59,072 nt of DNA, from contig NZ_QMEV01000030.1 of the NCBI RefSeq assembly GCF_003284935.1, positions 1 through 59,072 on the forward strand, given 5' to 3'. The number at the start of each line of letters is the position of its first letter. The stretch's first letter is position 1. The notes beneath the pieces were generated by a model. It was not told the DNA's origin, ran no database searches, and saw only the letters and a program-made list of their open reading frames with translations. A program made the position numbers and the translations under genes. Positions 43,847 to 53,916 of the stretch are shown here, in pieces. The DNA is from Mycobacterium colombiense. Lineage in GTDB: Bacteria > Actinomycetota > Actinomycetes > Mycobacteriales > Mycobacteriaceae.

Positions 43847-44773
43847 ATGTCGGGTTATGCGCACTCTCGTCTGCTCGGCTCCTTCCGCGTGAGCTCCGCT
43901 CACTCGCCGTCGCCTTCGGGCCGGTCGCCGATCCACCTCGGTCCCCGGGATGGGTCCGGAGAGCCGATCCTGATGCTGCACGGGTTCCTGATGTCGCAGA
44001 CGGTGTGGGAGCCGGTCGCGCCGCGGCTGGCCGACACCGGCCGCTTCGAGGTCTTCGCGCCGACGATGGCCGGGCACAACGGCGGGCCCTACGCCGGCAC
44101 CTGGCTGCTGAGCTCGTCGGTGCTGGCCGACCACGTCGAGCGCCAGCTCGACCAGCTGGGCTGGGAGACCGCGCACCTGGTGGGCAACTCGCTGGGCGGC
44201 TGGGTCGCCTTCGAGCTGGAGCGGCGCGGGCGCGCGCGCAGCGTGACCGGCATCGGCGCCGCGGGCGGATGGACGCGGTGGAGCCCGGTGAAATTCGAGG
44301 TCATCAGCAAGTTCATCGCGGGCATGCCCATGCTGGCGCTGGCCCGGCTGTTCGGTGAGCGGGTCCTGCGGTTGCCGCTCAGCCGGCGGTTGGCCACCCT
44401 GCCGCTCACCGCACGGCCGGACGGCATCAGCGCCGAGCAGCTGTCCGTCGTCGTCGACGACGCCGCGCACTGCCCCGCGTACTTCCAGCTGCTCGTCAAA
44501 TCGCTGCTGGATCCCGGCCTGCTGCAGTTGGCCGAGACCGCGGTGCCCGTCCAGCTGGTGCTCTGTGAGAAGGACCGGGTGGTGCCCGCGAGCAGGTTCA
44601 GCCGGCACTTCACCGACTACCTGCCCCAGGGCACGAAGATCACCGAGCTCAAAGGCGTCGGGCACGTGCCGATGTTCGAGGCCCCCGACCGGGTCACCGC
44701 GGCCATCGCCGACTTCGTCGACGAATGCGCCGCCGGCCGGCACGCGGAAAGGCACCAACCCCCGGCTAGCTAG
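43847..44773 (+). CDS. Alpha/beta hydrolase (Rv3337-Rv3338-like)
   Basis: A 308-residue hydrolase with oxyanion segment LHGFLMSQ, nucleophile elbow [12 protein letters not shown], acid in LCEKDRVVP and histidine in GVGHVPMFE. In M. tuberculosis this locus is annotated as two short genes; here it is one intact frame. The start is uncertain: an ATG at 43847 opens the frame, and a GTG at 43889 is the next choice. TTTAAT at 43843-43848 looks like a -10 box, which would put the first ATG upstream of transcription. It overlaps the end of icd1 by 8 bases. Confidence 0.82.
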   Translation: MSGYAHSRLLGSFRVSSAHSPSPSGRSPIHLGPRDGSGEPILMLHGFLMSQTVWEPVAPRLADTGRFEVFAPTMAGHNGGPYAGTWLLSSSVLADHVERQLDQLGWETAHLVGNSLGGWVAFELERRGRARSVTGIGAAGGWTRWSPVKFEVISKFIAGMPMLALARLFGERVLRLPLSRRLATLPLTARPDGISAEQLSVVVDDAAHCPAYFQLLVKSLLDPGLLQLAETAVPVQLVLCEKDRVVPASRFSRHFTDYLPQGTKITELKGVGHVPMFEAPDRVTAAIADFVDECAAGRHAERHQPPAS

Positions 44774-45995
44774 CCAGGCGTTTGTCCAGGTTCTCGGCGA
44801 TCGAGTTGAGGAACTCCTCGCTGTGCTGCCACTCCTGGTCGGGGCCGATCAGGATGGCGAGGTCCTTGGTCATCTTCCCGCTCTCGACGGTGGAGACCAC
44901 CACGTTCTCACACGTCTGGGCGAACTCGGTGACCTCGGGGGTGTCGTCCAGCTTCCCGCGGTGCGCCAGCCCCCGCGTCCAGGCGAAGATCGAGGCGATC
45001 GGATTGGTCGAGGTCGGCTTGCCGGCCTGATACTGGCGGAAGTGCCGGGTGACGGTGCCGTGCGCGGCCTCGGCCTCGACCGTCTTGCCGTCGGCGGTCA
45101 TCAGCACCGACGTCATCAGCCCCAGCGAGCCGTAGCCCTGCGCGACGAGGTCAGACTGGACGTCGCCGTCGTAGTTCTTGCAGGCCCACACGTAGCCGCC
45201 CTCCCACTTCAGGCAGGCCGCGACCATGTCGTCGATCAACCGGTGCTCGTAGGTCAGCCCCTCGGCCTCGAACTCGTCCTTGAACTCCTCGTCGTAGACG
45301 CGCTGGAACTCGTCTTTGAACATGCCGTCGTAGGCCTTGAGGATGGTGTTCTTGGTGGACAGGTACACCGGCCACTTGGCGTTCAGCCCGTACTTCAGCG
45401 AGGCGCGGGCGAAGTCCCTGATGGAGTCCTTGAAGTTGTACATCCCCATCACGACGCCGCCGTCGTCGGGGATGGACACCACCTCGTGGACCATCGGCTC
45501 GCTGCCGTCGGCGGGGGTGAAAGTGATTGCGACGGTTCCGGGTTTGTCGACCTTGAAGTTGGTCGACCGGTACTGGTCGCCGAAGGCGTGACGGCCGATG
45601 ACGATCGGCTTGGTCCAGCCCGGCACCAGCCGCGGCACGTTCGAGATCACGATGGGCTCGCGGAAGATGGTGCCGCCCAAGATGTTCCGGATCGTGCCGT
45701 TCGGCGAGAGCCACATCTTCTTGAGGTTGAACTCCTGGACGCGGGCCTCGTCGGGGGTGATGGTCGCGCACTTGACGCCCACGCCATGCCTTTTGATGGC
45801 GTAGGCCGCGTCGATGGTCACCTGGTCGCCGGTGCGGTCGCGGTGCTCGATGCCCAGGTCGTAGTAGTCCAGGTCGATGTCGAGGTGCGGCAGGATCAGC
45901 AGGTCCTTGATGAACTTCCAGATGACGCGGGTCATTTCGTCACCGTCGAGCTCTACGACGCGGCCTTTGACCTTGATCTTGGCTTCGCCTGCCAT
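44766..45995 (-). CDS. icd1: NADP-isocitrate dehydrogenase, dimeric type
   Basis: A 409-residue dimeric isocitrate dehydrogenase of the eukaryote-like subfamily, converting isocitrate to 2-oxoglutarate. Signatures: [15 protein letters not shown] at the N-terminus, [19 protein letters not shown] for substrate binding, [26 protein letters not shown]-type catalytic segment (here [11 protein letters not shown]), and [16 protein letters not shown] for NADP. The ATG follows AGGAAG at a longish distance. It begins 27 bases after the stop of icd2, so both isozymes are probably on one transcript. Confidence 0.95.
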   Translation of the reverse strand: MAGEAKIKVKGRVVELDGDEMTRVIWKFIKDLLILPHLDIDLDYYDLGIEHRDRTGDQVTIDAAYAIKRHGVGVKCATITPDEARVQEFNLKKMWLSPNGTIRNILGGTIFREPIVISNVPRLVPGWTKPIVIGRHAFGDQYRSTNFKVDKPGTVAITFTPADGSEPMVHEVVSIPDDGGVVMGMYNFKDSIRDFARASLKYGLNAKWPVYLSTKNTILKAYDGMFKDEFQRVYDEEFKDEFEAEGLTYEHRLIDDMVAACLKWEGGYVWACKNYDGDVQSDLVAQGYGSLGLMTSVLMTADGKTVEAEAAHGTVTRHFRQYQAGKPTSTNPIASIFAWTRGLAHRGKLDDTPEVTEFAQTCENVVVSTVESGKMTKDLAILIGPDQEWQHSEEFLNSIAENLDKRLAS

Positions 45996-46022
45996 GTCGA
46001 GTCCGGCTTCCTGGTTGCGGCC

Positions 46023-48257
46023 CTAGCCCGTCGAAGCAGCCAGCGCCTCGTTGAATGTCTTGCTGGGCCGCATGATCGCCGTCGTCTTCTCGGCGTCCGG
46101 GTAGTAGTAGCCGCCGATGTCGACCGACTCGCCCTGCGACTCGGCGAGTTCGGACACGATGGTCTCTTCGTTCTCGGCCAGCGAGTCGGCCAGCGCACCG
46201 AAGTGCTGACGCAACTCCTCGTCGTCGGATTTTGCGAGTTCGGCCGCCCAGTACAGCGCCAGGTAGAACTGGCTGCCGCGGTTGTCGAGCTCACCGGTCT
46301 TGCGCGACGGGCTCTTGTTGTTCTCCAGCAGCTTGCCGATCGCGGCGTCCAGCGTCTTGCCCAGCACCTTGGCGCGCTCGTTGTCGGTCTTGATGCCGAT
46401 GTCTTCGAAACACGCTCCGAGAGCCAGGAATTCACCCAGCGAATCCCACCGCAGGTGGTTCTCCTCCACCAGCTGGTGGACGTGTTTGGGCGCCGAACCG
46501 CCCGCCCCGGTCTCATACATGCCACCGCCCGCCATCAACGGCACGATGGACAACATCTTGGCGCTGGTGCCCAGCTCCAGGATCGGGAACAGGTCGGTGA
46601 GGTAGTCGCGCAAGATGTTTCCGGTCGCGGCGATGGTGTCCTGCCCGCGCATCGCACGCTCGATCGTGTATCGCATGGCCCACACCTGCGGCATAATCTG
46701 GATCTCCAGGCCCTCGGTGTCGTGCTCCTTCAGGTACGCCTTGACCTTCTTGCGCAGCTCGACCTCGTGCGGCCGCTCGGTGTCCAGCCAGAACACCACC
46801 GTCATGCCGGAGTTCCGCGCTCGGGTGACGGCCAGCTTCACCCAGTCGCGGATCGCTTCGTCGGTGACGATGGGCATGCGCCAGATGTCCCCCTCTTCCA
46901 CGTTCTGGGTCAGCAGCACTTCCCCGCTGTCGAGATCGACGATGTTGGCGACGCCGGCCTCGGGGACCTCGAAAGTCTTGTCGTGCGAGCCGTATTCCTC
47001 GGCCTGCTGCGCCATCAGCCCGACGTTGGGGACCGTGCCCATCGTGGTGGGATCGAACTGCCCATGGGTTTTGCAGAAGTTGATGATCTCTTGGTAGATC
47101 CGGGAGAAGGTGGACTCGGGGTTGACGGCCTTGGTGTCCTTCTGCCGCCCGTCGGCGCCCCACATCTTGCCGCCCGCGCGGATCATCGCCGGCATCGAGG
47201 CGTCCACGATCACGTCGCTGGGCGAGTGAAAGTTGGTGATGCCCTTGGCCGAATCGACCATGGCCAGCTCGGGGCGGTGCTCGTGGCAGGCGTGCAGGTC
47301 GCGGATGATCTCCTCGTGCTGCGACGCGGGCAGCGACTCGATCTTGTTGTACAGATCGACCAGTCCGTTGTTGACGTCGACGCCGAGCTCGTCGAAAAGC
47401 TCCTGGTGCTTGGCGAAGGCGTCCTTGTAGAAGATCTTCACCGCGTGGCCGAAGACGATCGGGTGCGACACCTTCATCATCGTCGCCTTGACGTGCAGCG
47501 AGAACATCACGCCCGTCTCGTAGGCGTCCTGCATCTGCTCCTCGTAGAACTCGACGAGGGCCTTCTTGCTCATGAACATCGAATCGATGACGTCGCCGTC
47601 GCGCAGCTCGACCTTGGGCTTGAGCTCGACGGTCTCCCCGCTCTTGGTCTCCAGCACCATCTTCACGTTGCGCGCGCGGTCCAGCGTCATCGACTTCTCG
47701 CCGTGGTAGAAGTCGCCGTGGCGCATGGTCGCGACGTGAGTGCGCGACGCCGGCGACCAGTCCGCCATGCTGTGCGGGTGCTTGCGGGCGTACTCCTTGA
47801 CCGCCTTGGGCGCACGACGGTCCGAGTTGCCCTGCCGCAGTACCGGATTGACCGCGCTGCCAAGGCATTTGGCGTAGCGCGCGCGAATTTCCTTGTCCTC
47901 GTCCGTCTTCGGGCTCTGCGGGAAGTCCGGGATCTTGTAGCCCTTGCCCTGCAGCTCCTTGACCGCGGCGATCAGCTGGGGCACCGAGGCGCTGATGTTC
48001 GGCAGCTTGATGATGTTGGTGTCGGGGAGCTCGGTCAGCCGGCCCAGTTCGGCCAGGTTGTCCGGCACCCGCTGTTCTTCGGTCAGGTGCTCGGGGAACT
48101 CGGCCAGGATGCGGGCGGCCACCGAGATGTCGCTGGTCTTGATCTGGATGCCCGCCGGCTCGGCGAAGGCACGCACGATCGGCAGGAACGCGTAAGTCGC
48201 CAGCAGCGGCGCTTCGTCGGTCAGTGTGTAGATGACGGTCGGCTGTTCGGCGCTCAC
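46023..48257 (-). CDS. icd2: NADP-isocitrate dehydrogenase, monomeric type
   Basis: A 744-residue monomeric isocitrate dehydrogenase, unrelated in sequence to icd1 but catalysing the same step. Typical segments: [19 protein letters not shown] at the start, [70 protein letters not shown] and [12 protein letters not shown]. The GTG at 48257 follows GGGAGAGGG. In M. tuberculosis the homologue (Rv0066c) lies far from icd1; here it is directly upstream of it. Confidence 0.95.
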   Translation of the reverse strand: MSAEQPTVIYTLTDEAPLLATYAFLPIVRAFAEPAGIQIKTSDISVAARILAEFPEHLTEEQRVPDNLAELGRLTELPDTNIIKLPNISASVPQLIAAVKELQGKGYKIPDFPQSPKTDEDKEIRARYAKCLGSAVNPVLRQGNSDRRAPKAVKEYARKHPHSMADWSPASRTHVATMRHGDFYHGEKSMTLDRARNVKMVLETKSGETVELKPKVELRDGDVIDSMFMSKKALVEFYEEQMQDAYETGVMFSLHVKATMMKVSHPIVFGHAVKIFYKDAFAKHQELFDELGVDVNNGLVDLYNKIESLPASQHEEIIRDLHACHEHRPELAMVDSAKGITNFHSPSDVIVDASMPAMIRAGGKMWGADGRQKDTKAVNPESTFSRIYQEIINFCKTHGQFDPTTMGTVPNVGLMAQQAEEYGSHDKTFEVPEAGVANIVDLDSGEVLLTQNVEEGDIWRMPIVTDEAIRDWVKLAVTRARNSGMTVVFWLDTERPHEVELRKKVKAYLKEHDTEGLEIQIMPQVWAMRYTIERAMRGQDTIAATGNILRDYLTDLFPILELGTSAKMLSIVPLMAGGGMYETGAGGSAPKHVHQLVEENHLRWDSLGEFLALGACFEDIGIKTDNERAKVLGKTLDAAIGKLLENNKSPSRKTGELDNRGSQFYLALYWAAELAKSDDEELRQHFGALADSLAENEETIVSELAESQGESVDIGGYYYPDAEKTTAIMRPSKTFNEALAASTG

Positions 48258-48407
48258 GATCCCTCTCCCGGCGACAATGATGGGTTGAAATTTTGGGGGC
48301 TCAGCGTTCTGACTGCCACGTTATCAAGGGTGTTTGGACAGGTGTCGACCTGCACGCGCACCGCCGGGGTTAGCACTGAGTCGGCACCGTAAGATAGTCT
48401 TTGTATT

Positions 48408-48530
48408 GGTCATGAGCGCCAGCATCAAGCCCCGGCTTGCTGGCCGGCAACCCTCCAACCGCGGTGGGGTGCCCCGGGTGATGACCAGGTTGAGTAGCCA
48501 CACACACCGGCTATCCGGCAAGCGCGGGTC
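48408..48530 (+). promoter_or_regulatory. SAM-IV riboswitch upstream of metC
   Basis: The leader begins GGTCATGAGCGCCAGC and continues with CCCCGGCTTGCTGGCCGGCA, ACCCTCCAACCGCGGTGGGG, GGTGATGACC and GGCAAGCGCGGGTC. This closely matches the mycobacterial SAM-IV aptamer, including the closing GGTCAT/GTGATGACC stem, the CTTGCTGGCCGGCAACC core, and the 3' pseudoknot arm. S-adenosylmethionine binding should repress metC and probably metX downstream. The rest of the 48258-48692 spacer holds a possible -10 (TAAGAT, 48390-48395) and no gene. Confidence 0.93.
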
Positions 48531-48692
48531 CGCCATGACGGGCCCCTGAGTAGACAGGGAAACGTGATGTGCATTCTCTTGAACCGATCACGCCCGCTCG
48601 TGCGTCGCTGCTAGCCCGCGGCGCCGGTTGACGCCCCATCCTCGCGTCCCGGTTGCCCGATGCAGATTCCCCTACCAGCAGAAAGCCACCCC

Positions 48693-50063
48693 GTGACCTC
48701 CGAGAACGCCGATCACGACACCGATCCGACCGCGCACTGGTCGTTCGAGACCAAGCAGGTGCACGCCGGCCAGCGCCCGGACCCGGCCACCAACGCCCGC
48801 GCCCTGCCGATCTACCAGACCACGTCGTACACCTTCGACGACACCACGCACGCCGCCGCCCTGTTCGGGCTGGAAGTGCCGGGCAACATCTACACCCGGA
48901 TCGGCAACCCGACCACCGACGTCGTCGAACAGCGCGTCGCCGCGCTCGAGGGTGGGGTGGCGGCGCTGTTCCTGAGCTCCGGTCAGGCCGCTGAGACTTT
49001 CGCCATATTGAACCTGGCGAGTGCCGGAGATCACATCGTGTCGAGTCCGCGCCTCTACGGCGGGACGTACAACCTGTTCCACTACTCGCTGGCCAAGCTC
49101 GGCATCGAGGTCACCTTCGTGGAGGACCCCGACGACCTGGATTCGTGGCAGGCCGCGGTCCGGCCGAACACCAAGGCGTTCTTCGCCGAGACGATTTCCA
49201 ACCCGCAGATCGACATCCTCGACATCCCGGGTGTCGCCGCGGTGGCGCACGGCAACGGCGTGCCGCTGATCGTCGACAACACGATCGCCACGCCCTACCT
49301 GATTCAGCCGTTCTCCCACGGCGCCGACATCGTCGTGCACTCGGCCACCAAGTACCTCGGCGGCCACGGCTCGGCGATCGCCGGCGTCATCGTCGACGGC
49401 GGCACCTTCGACTGGACGCAGGGCCGCTTCCCGGGATTCACCACCCCCGACCCGAGCTACCACGGCGTCGTGTTCGCCGAGCTCGGTCCGCCGGCGTACG
49501 CGCTCAAGGCGCGCGTGCAGCTGCTGCGCGACCTGGGGTCGGCCGCGTCACCGTTCAACGCGTTCCTGGTCGCCCAGGGCATCGAAACGCTGAGCCTGCG
49601 CATGGACCGCCACGTCGCCAACGCGCAGCGCGTCGCCGAGTACCTGGCCGGCCACGAGGGCGTGCTGTCGGTGAACTACGCGGGCCTGCCCGACTCGCCC
49701 TGGCATGAGCGGGCGAAGAAGTTGGCGCCCAAGGGAACCGGTGCGGTGCTCGCCTTCGAGCTGGCCGGCGGCGTCGAGGCCGGCAAGGCGTTCGTGAACG
49801 CGCTGAAGCTGCACAGCCACGTGGCCAACATCGGCGACGTGCGCTCGCTGGTGATCCACCCGGCGTCCACCACGCACGCGCAGTTGAGCCCGCAGGAGCA
49901 GCTGAGCACCGGGGTCAGCCCCGGCCTGGTGCGCCTGGCCGTCGGCATCGAGGGCATCGACGACATCCTGGCCGATCTGGAGCTCGGCTTCGCCGCGGCA
50001 GCCAAATTCGGTGCGACCGCCGGGGCGTCGGGCGCCGATCCGCAAGCCGTGGCGGCGTTCTAG
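48693..50063 (+). CDS. metC: O-acetylhomoserine sulfhydrylase
   Basis: A 456-residue PLP enzyme of the Cys/Met metabolism family, making homocysteine from O-acetylhomoserine and sulfide. Signatures: [52 protein letters not shown], and the PLP lysine in [27 protein letters not shown] and [14 protein letters not shown] are late family motifs. The GTG at 48693 is favoured because the protein then matches the M. tuberculosis start; an ATG at 48660 adds 11 codons. Controlled by the SAM-IV element. metX follows after 10 bases. Confidence 0.94.
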   Translation: MTSENADHDTDPTAHWSFETKQVHAGQRPDPATNARALPIYQTTSYTFDDTTHAAALFGLEVPGNIYTRIGNPTTDVVEQRVAALEGGVAALFLSSGQAAETFAILNLASAGDHIVSSPRLYGGTYNLFHYSLAKLGIEVTFVEDPDDLDSWQAAVRPNTKAFFAETISNPQIDILDIPGVAAVAHGNGVPLIVDNTIATPYLIQPFSHGADIVVHSATKYLGGHGSAIAGVIVDGGTFDWTQGRFPGFTTPDPSYHGVVFAELGPPAYALKARVQLLRDLGSAASPFNAFLVAQGIETLSLRMDRHVANAQRVAEYLAGHEGVLSVNYAGLPDSPWHERAKKLAPKGTGAVLAFELAGGVEAGKAFVNALKLHSHVANIGDVRSLVIHPASTTHAQLSPQEQLSTGVSPGLVRLAVGIEGIDDILADLELGFAAAAKFGATAGASGADPQAVAAF

Positions 50064-50073
50064 GGATCCGGCC

Positions 50074-51216
50074 ATGACCATCTCCGACGTGCCGACCCAA
50101 ACGCTGCCCGACGAGGGCGAGATCGGATTCGTCCACATCGGCGCGCTGACCACCGAGGGCGGCGCGGTCATCGACGACGTGCACATCGCCATCCAGCGCT
50201 GGGGCGAGTTGTCGCCGACGCGGGACAACGTGGTGGTGGTGCTGCACGCGCTGACCGGCGACTCGCACATCACCGGGCCCGCCGGCCCCGGACATCCCAC
50301 CGCCGGCTGGTGGGACGGGATGGTGGGGCCGGGCGCGCCGATCGACACCGACCGCTGGTGCGCGCTGGCCACCAACGTGCTGGGCGGTTGCCGCGGGTCC
50401 ACCGGCCCCAGTTCCCGGAAACGGGACGGAAAGCCTTGGGGCTCACGTTTTCCCCGCATTTCGATCCGCGACCAGGTTGAGGCCGATATCGCCGCCCTGA
50501 CCGCGCTCGGAATCGAACGGGTCGCCGCCGTGGTCGGTGGATCCATGGGTGGCGCAAGGGCTTTGGAGTGGATCGTCGGTCACCCGAGCCGGGTCAGGGC
50601 CGGGCTGCTGCTGGCGGTGGGTGCGCGTGCCACCGCCGATCAGATCGGCACCCAGTCCACCCAGATCGCCGCGATCAAGGCCGACCCGAACTGGCAGGGC
50701 GGCGATTACCACGACACCGGGCTCGCCCCCGACGCCGGGCTGGCCATCGCCCGCCGCTTCGCGCACTTGACCTATCGCGGTGAGGTCGAGCTCGACACCA
50801 GGTTCGCCAACCACGGGCAGAACGACGAGGATCCGACCAACGGCGGCCGCTATGCGGTGCAGAGCTACCTGGAATATCAGGGCGACAAGCTGCTGGAGCG
50901 TTTCGACGCCGGCAGCTACGTGGTGCTGACGGAGGCGCTGAACAGTCACGACGTCGGCCGCAACCGCGGCGGCGTGCGTAAAGCGTTGGGCGGCTGCCCG
51001 GTTCCGGTGGTGGTCGGCGGCATCACCTCCGACCGGCTGTACCCGCTGCGCCTGCAGCAGGAGCTGGCCGAGCAGCTGCCCGGCTGCACCGACCTGCGGG
51101 TCGTGGACTCGCTGTGCGGGCACGACGGCTTCCTGGTGGAAACCGATGCCGTCGGCGAATTGATCCGTCAGACACTGGTGTTGGCGGGCGATGGGGAAGG
51201 CACGTCGCAACGGTGA
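50074..51216 (+). CDS. metX: Homoserine O-acetyltransferase
   Basis: A 380-residue alpha/beta-hydrolase-fold enzyme that makes O-acetylhomoserine for MetC. It shows [15 protein letters not shown] (oxyanion), [14 protein letters not shown], the nucleophile elbow [12 protein letters not shown] with S157, and CGHDGFLVE with the catalytic His. Named metA in M. tuberculosis annotations (Rv3341) but it belongs to the MetX family. The ATG at 50074 follows the metC stop by 10 bases; the stop overlaps the next gene in GTGA. The SAM-IV riboswitch probably controls both steps. Confidence 0.95.
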   Translation: MTISDVPTQTLPDEGEIGFVHIGALTTEGGAVIDDVHIAIQRWGELSPTRDNVVVVLHALTGDSHITGPAGPGHPTAGWWDGMVGPGAPIDTDRWCALATNVLGGCRGSTGPSSRKRDGKPWGSRFPRISIRDQVEADIAALTALGIERVAAVVGGSMGGARALEWIVGHPSRVRAGLLLAVGARATADQIGTQSTQIAAIKADPNWQGGDYHDTGLAPDAGLAIARRFAHLTYRGEVELDTRFANHGQNDEDPTNGGRYAVQSYLEYQGDKLLERFDAGSYVVLTEALNSHDVGRNRGGVRKALGGCPVPVVVGGITSDRLYPLRLQQELAEQLPGCTDLRVVDSLCGHDGFLVETDAVGELIRQTLVLAGDGEGTSQR

Positions 51217-51944
51217 CGCGCTCGCGGCACGACCGCTCCCTCTCGTTCGGCTCGGCGGCCGCGGCCTATGAGCGTGGCCGCCCCTCCTATCCCCCGGAAG
51301 CGATCGACTGGCTGTTGCCGGTCGGGGCGCGTCAGGTGCTCGACCTCGGTGCCGGCACCGGGAAGCTCACCACCCGGCTGGTGGAGCGCGGCCTGGATGT
51401 GGTGGCGGTCGACCCGATCCCGGACATGCTCGAGGTGTTGCGCACCTCGCTGCCGGAGACCCGGGCCCTGCTGGGCACGGCGGAAGAGATTCCGTTGGAG
51501 GACAACAGCGTTGACGTGGTGCTGGTGGCGCAGGCCTGGCACTGGGTGGACCCCGAGCGCGCGGTGCCCGAGGTGGCCCGGGTGCTGCGGCCCGGCGGGC
51601 GACTGGGTCTGGTGTGGAACACCCGTGACGAACGCCTCGGCTGGGTGCGCGAACTGGGCCAGATCATCGGCAGCGATGGTGACGGCCGCACCCAGGTGAC
51701 GCTGCCCGAGCCGTTCACCGACCTGGCACATCATCAGGTGGAGTGGACGAGTTACCTTACGCCGCAAGCGTTGATCGACCTGGTGGCGTCCCGCAGCTAC
51801 TGCATCACCTCACCGACCGAGGTCCGCACCAGGACCCTCGATCAGGTGCGCGAATTGCTGACCACCCATCCGGCGCTGGCGAATTCGACCGGCCTTGCGC
51901 TGCCCTACGTCACCGTGTGCACCCGGGCGACGCTGGCCGGGTGA
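51213..51944 (+). CDS. SAM-dependent class I methyltransferase
   Basis: A 243-residue protein equivalent to Rv3342. It shows the Rossmann SAM-binding motif [15 protein letters not shown] (about 43-57), the acidic residue in [11 protein letters not shown], and motif [22 protein letters not shown]. This is the UbiE/TAM-like branch acting on small molecules; the substrate is unknown. The GTG overlaps the metX stop by four bases, so it is the third gene of the metC-metX unit and falls under the SAM riboswitch, which suits a SAM consumer. Confidence 0.88.
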   Translation: MTRSRHDRSLSFGSAAAAYERGRPSYPPEAIDWLLPVGARQVLDLGAGTGKLTTRLVERGLDVVAVDPIPDMLEVLRTSLPETRALLGTAEEIPLEDNSVDVVLVAQAWHWVDPERAVPEVARVLRPGGRLGLVWNTRDERLGWVRELGQIIGSDGDGRTQVTLPEPFTDLAHHQVEWTSYLTPQALIDLVASRSYCITSPTEVRTRTLDQVRELLTTHPALANSTGLALPYVTVCTRATLAG

Positions 51945-51946
51945 GC

Positions 51947-52381
51947 ATGGAGCAACGACTGAGTCTGATCACCTTGGGAGTTGCCGATCTGGATCGCGCG
52001 CATCACTTCTATGAACGCCTTGGCTGGCGCGGTCAAGTAGTGCAGGAAACGGTCTTCTTCCAGGCCGGCGGTCTCGCGGTGAGCCTGTGGGCCCGCGAAA
52101 AGCTCGCGGCCGACCTCGGCATCGCCGACCAGGGCGATGACGGCTTCGGCGGTGTCGCCTTGGCGCACAATGTGCGCTCGCGCGCCGAGGTGGACGAGAT
52201 CCTCGCCACCGCAGACGATGCCGGAGCGACGATCGCACGCGTGGCTCGCGAGACCTTCTATGGCGGGTATGCGGGCGCATTCCGCGATCTCGACGGTCAC
52301 GTGTGGGAGGTCGCCTACAACCCCGGGTTCCCGTTAGCCGACGACGGCGCGATCACGGTGCCCGACTTCTCAGACGCCTAG
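51947..52381 (+). CDS. VOC-family (glyoxalase-like) protein
   Basis: A 144-residue protein with two beta-alpha-beta-beta-beta units: SLITLGVADLDRAHHFYERLGW opens the first, and the second contains ARVARETFYGGYAGAFRDLDGHVWEVAYNP. The late Glu (WEVAY) is a typical metal ligand, but the first-unit ligand is not obvious. The ATG at 51947 lies two bases after the methyltransferase stop; a GTG at 51941 would overlap it. Probably the fourth gene of the met operon. Function unknown. Confidence 0.85.
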   Translation: MEQRLSLITLGVADLDRAHHFYERLGWRGQVVQETVFFQAGGLAVSLWAREKLAADLGIADQGDDGFGGVALAHNVRSRAEVDEILATADDAGATIARVARETFYGGYAGAFRDLDGHVWEVAYNPGFPLADDGAITVPDFSDA

Positions 52382-52401
52382 CTTCCATTGGCGCGCCCCG
52401 G

Positions 52402-53760
52402 TTACCACCCGTCGTCATCCTCATGTCGCAGCAGTTTCTCGGGGTGGTGGAAGGTGTTGGTGCGCGGTTGGCCCCGGTCGAGTTCGGGCGGTGGTTTCCA
52501 TTCGGTGTCGCCGCGGGCGGTTTTGCGGGTCATCCAGCCGCCGGGTTTGAGCAGGCGGTGATGGGGGCCGCAGGCGAAGGTGAGGTCGTTGCCGTCGGTG
52601 GTGTGGCAGGCGGCGTAGTCGGTGACGTGGTGGACTTCGCAGTAGTAGCCGGGCACGGTGCAGCCCGGGTGTGTGCAGCCGCGGTCCTTGGCGTACAAGA
52701 CTATTCGCTGCCCGGGTGAGGCCAGGCGTTTGGTGTGATAGAGCGCCAGCGCCTTGCCCTTGTCGAAGATCGCCAGGTAGTGATGGGCGTGGCGGGCCAG
52801 GCGGATGACGTCGCTCATCGGCAAGATGGTGCCCCCGCCGGTCAGGCCACGACCGGCGGCCGCCTCCAGCTCGGCCAGCGTGGTGGTGACCACAATCGAG
52901 GCCGGTAACCCGTTGTGCTGACCCAACTCTCCGGAGGCCAGCAGCGCCCGCAGTGCGGCGTTGAGTCCGTCGTGATTACGCTGGCTGGCACTGCGGGAGT
53001 CCTGTTCGATGGCTTCCTGGGAAGGTGCGCCGTCGATGCACGGGACGTCGTCGAGGGGGTTGCACATGCCGGGGGCGGCGAGTTTGGCCAACACGGCTTC
53101 CAGGGTGGCGCGGGCTTCGGGCGTCACCCAACCGCGTAACGCCGACATGCCGTCGGATTGCTGGTTGCCCAGGCTCAGCCCACGCGCCCGCGCCCGGTCC
53201 TCGTCGGTGTAGGTGCCGTCGGGGTTGAGGCAGTCGGCCACGGTGGCGGCCAGCGCGGCCAGCTGTTCGGGGCGAAACCGGCTGCCCTCCTGGGCTAACC
53301 GGGCTTCGGCGTGCTCGCGGGTGGGCATGTCTATCCAGCCGGGCAGGGCGTGGCAGAACTTACGGATCACCGCGACCTGCCCAGGCCCCAGCGTGCCGTC
53401 GCGTTGGGCGGCGGCGGTGGCCGGCAGCGCCGGTGGGATCGGTTCGCCGGTCAGGCCGTGGCGTGGGCCCAGATCGCGTGCCTCCTTGAGGCGCCGGGAG
53501 GCTTCGGTGCGGCTGATCAGGGTGGCCTCGGCGATCGCATACACCACGGTGCCACCCATTTCGACAGACGGCGCCTGGCGGGCAAGGGAATTGATCAGCG
53601 GATGCTCGACGGCGGGGATGCGCCGGCGCTGCCTTTCGCACCGCTGCAGTACCGCCAGCTGTTGGCGCGGATTCAGCGCGTCGACGTTGAGCGCGCAGAC
53701 TCGATCCCAGGCGGCATCGAGCGCGTCGAACGCCGCGTCGATATCCTGCTGATCAGTCAC
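52402..53760 (-). CDS. 13E12-repeat family HNH endonuclease-like protein (DUF222)
   Basis: A 452-residue protein of the multicopy 13E12/REP13E12 family of mycobacteria. The N-terminal DUF222 domain (about 20-300) includes [35 protein letters not shown] and [18 protein letters not shown]; the C-terminal HNH region has [18 protein letters not shown], then [16 protein letters not shown] residues look intact, so nuclease activity is possible. The start is a GTG at 53760. This family is often repeated and marks sites of genome rearrangement; here it lies where synteny with M. tuberculosis breaks (Rv3343c-Rv3353 absent). Confidence 0.88.
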   Translation of the reverse strand: MTDQQDIDAAFDALDAAWDRVCALNVDALNPRQQLAVLQRCERQRRRIPAVEHPLINSLARQAPSVEMGGTVVYAIAEATLISRTEASRRLKEARDLGPRHGLTGEPIPPALPATAAAQRDGTLGPGQVAVIRKFCHALPGWIDMPTREHAEARLAQEGSRFRPEQLAALAATVADCLNPDGTYTDEDRARARGLSLGNQQSDGMSALRGWVTPEARATLEAVLAKLAAPGMCNPLDDVPCIDGAPSQEAIEQDSRSASQRNHDGLNAALRALLASGELGQHNGLPASIVVTTTLAELEAAAGRGLTGGGTILPMSDVIRLARHAHHYLAIFDKGKALALYHTKRLASPGQRIVLYAKDRGCTHPGCTVPGYYCEVHHVTDYAACHTTDGNDLTFACGPHHRLLKPGGWMTRKTARGDTEWKPPPELDRGQPRTNTFHHPEKLLRHEDDDGW

Positions 53761-53916
53761 ACCGCCAAACTAGCCACACCCACCGACAAAAACGGCGTCA
53801 AAATCGCCATAGATTCACACTCGCGCAATTAATTTCATGAAATCACGATTCGGTATGGCTGCACAGGCACCGCGCCCGCCGTTCGGAGCCGAATCATTTC
53901 CTGCGATCTTTTTTCC

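Noticed and set aside
44355..48392. A 1345-codon plus-strand open frame antisense to icd1 and icd2
   Set aside because: It mirrors the high-GC third-position pattern of the two isocitrate dehydrogenase genes, shows no domain or natural residue composition, and the opposite strand encodes two full enzymes.
52402..53760. The 13E12 gene as an insertion sequence
   Set aside because: No transposase motifs, terminal inverted repeats or target duplications were found; it is a multicopy host gene family with an HNH domain.
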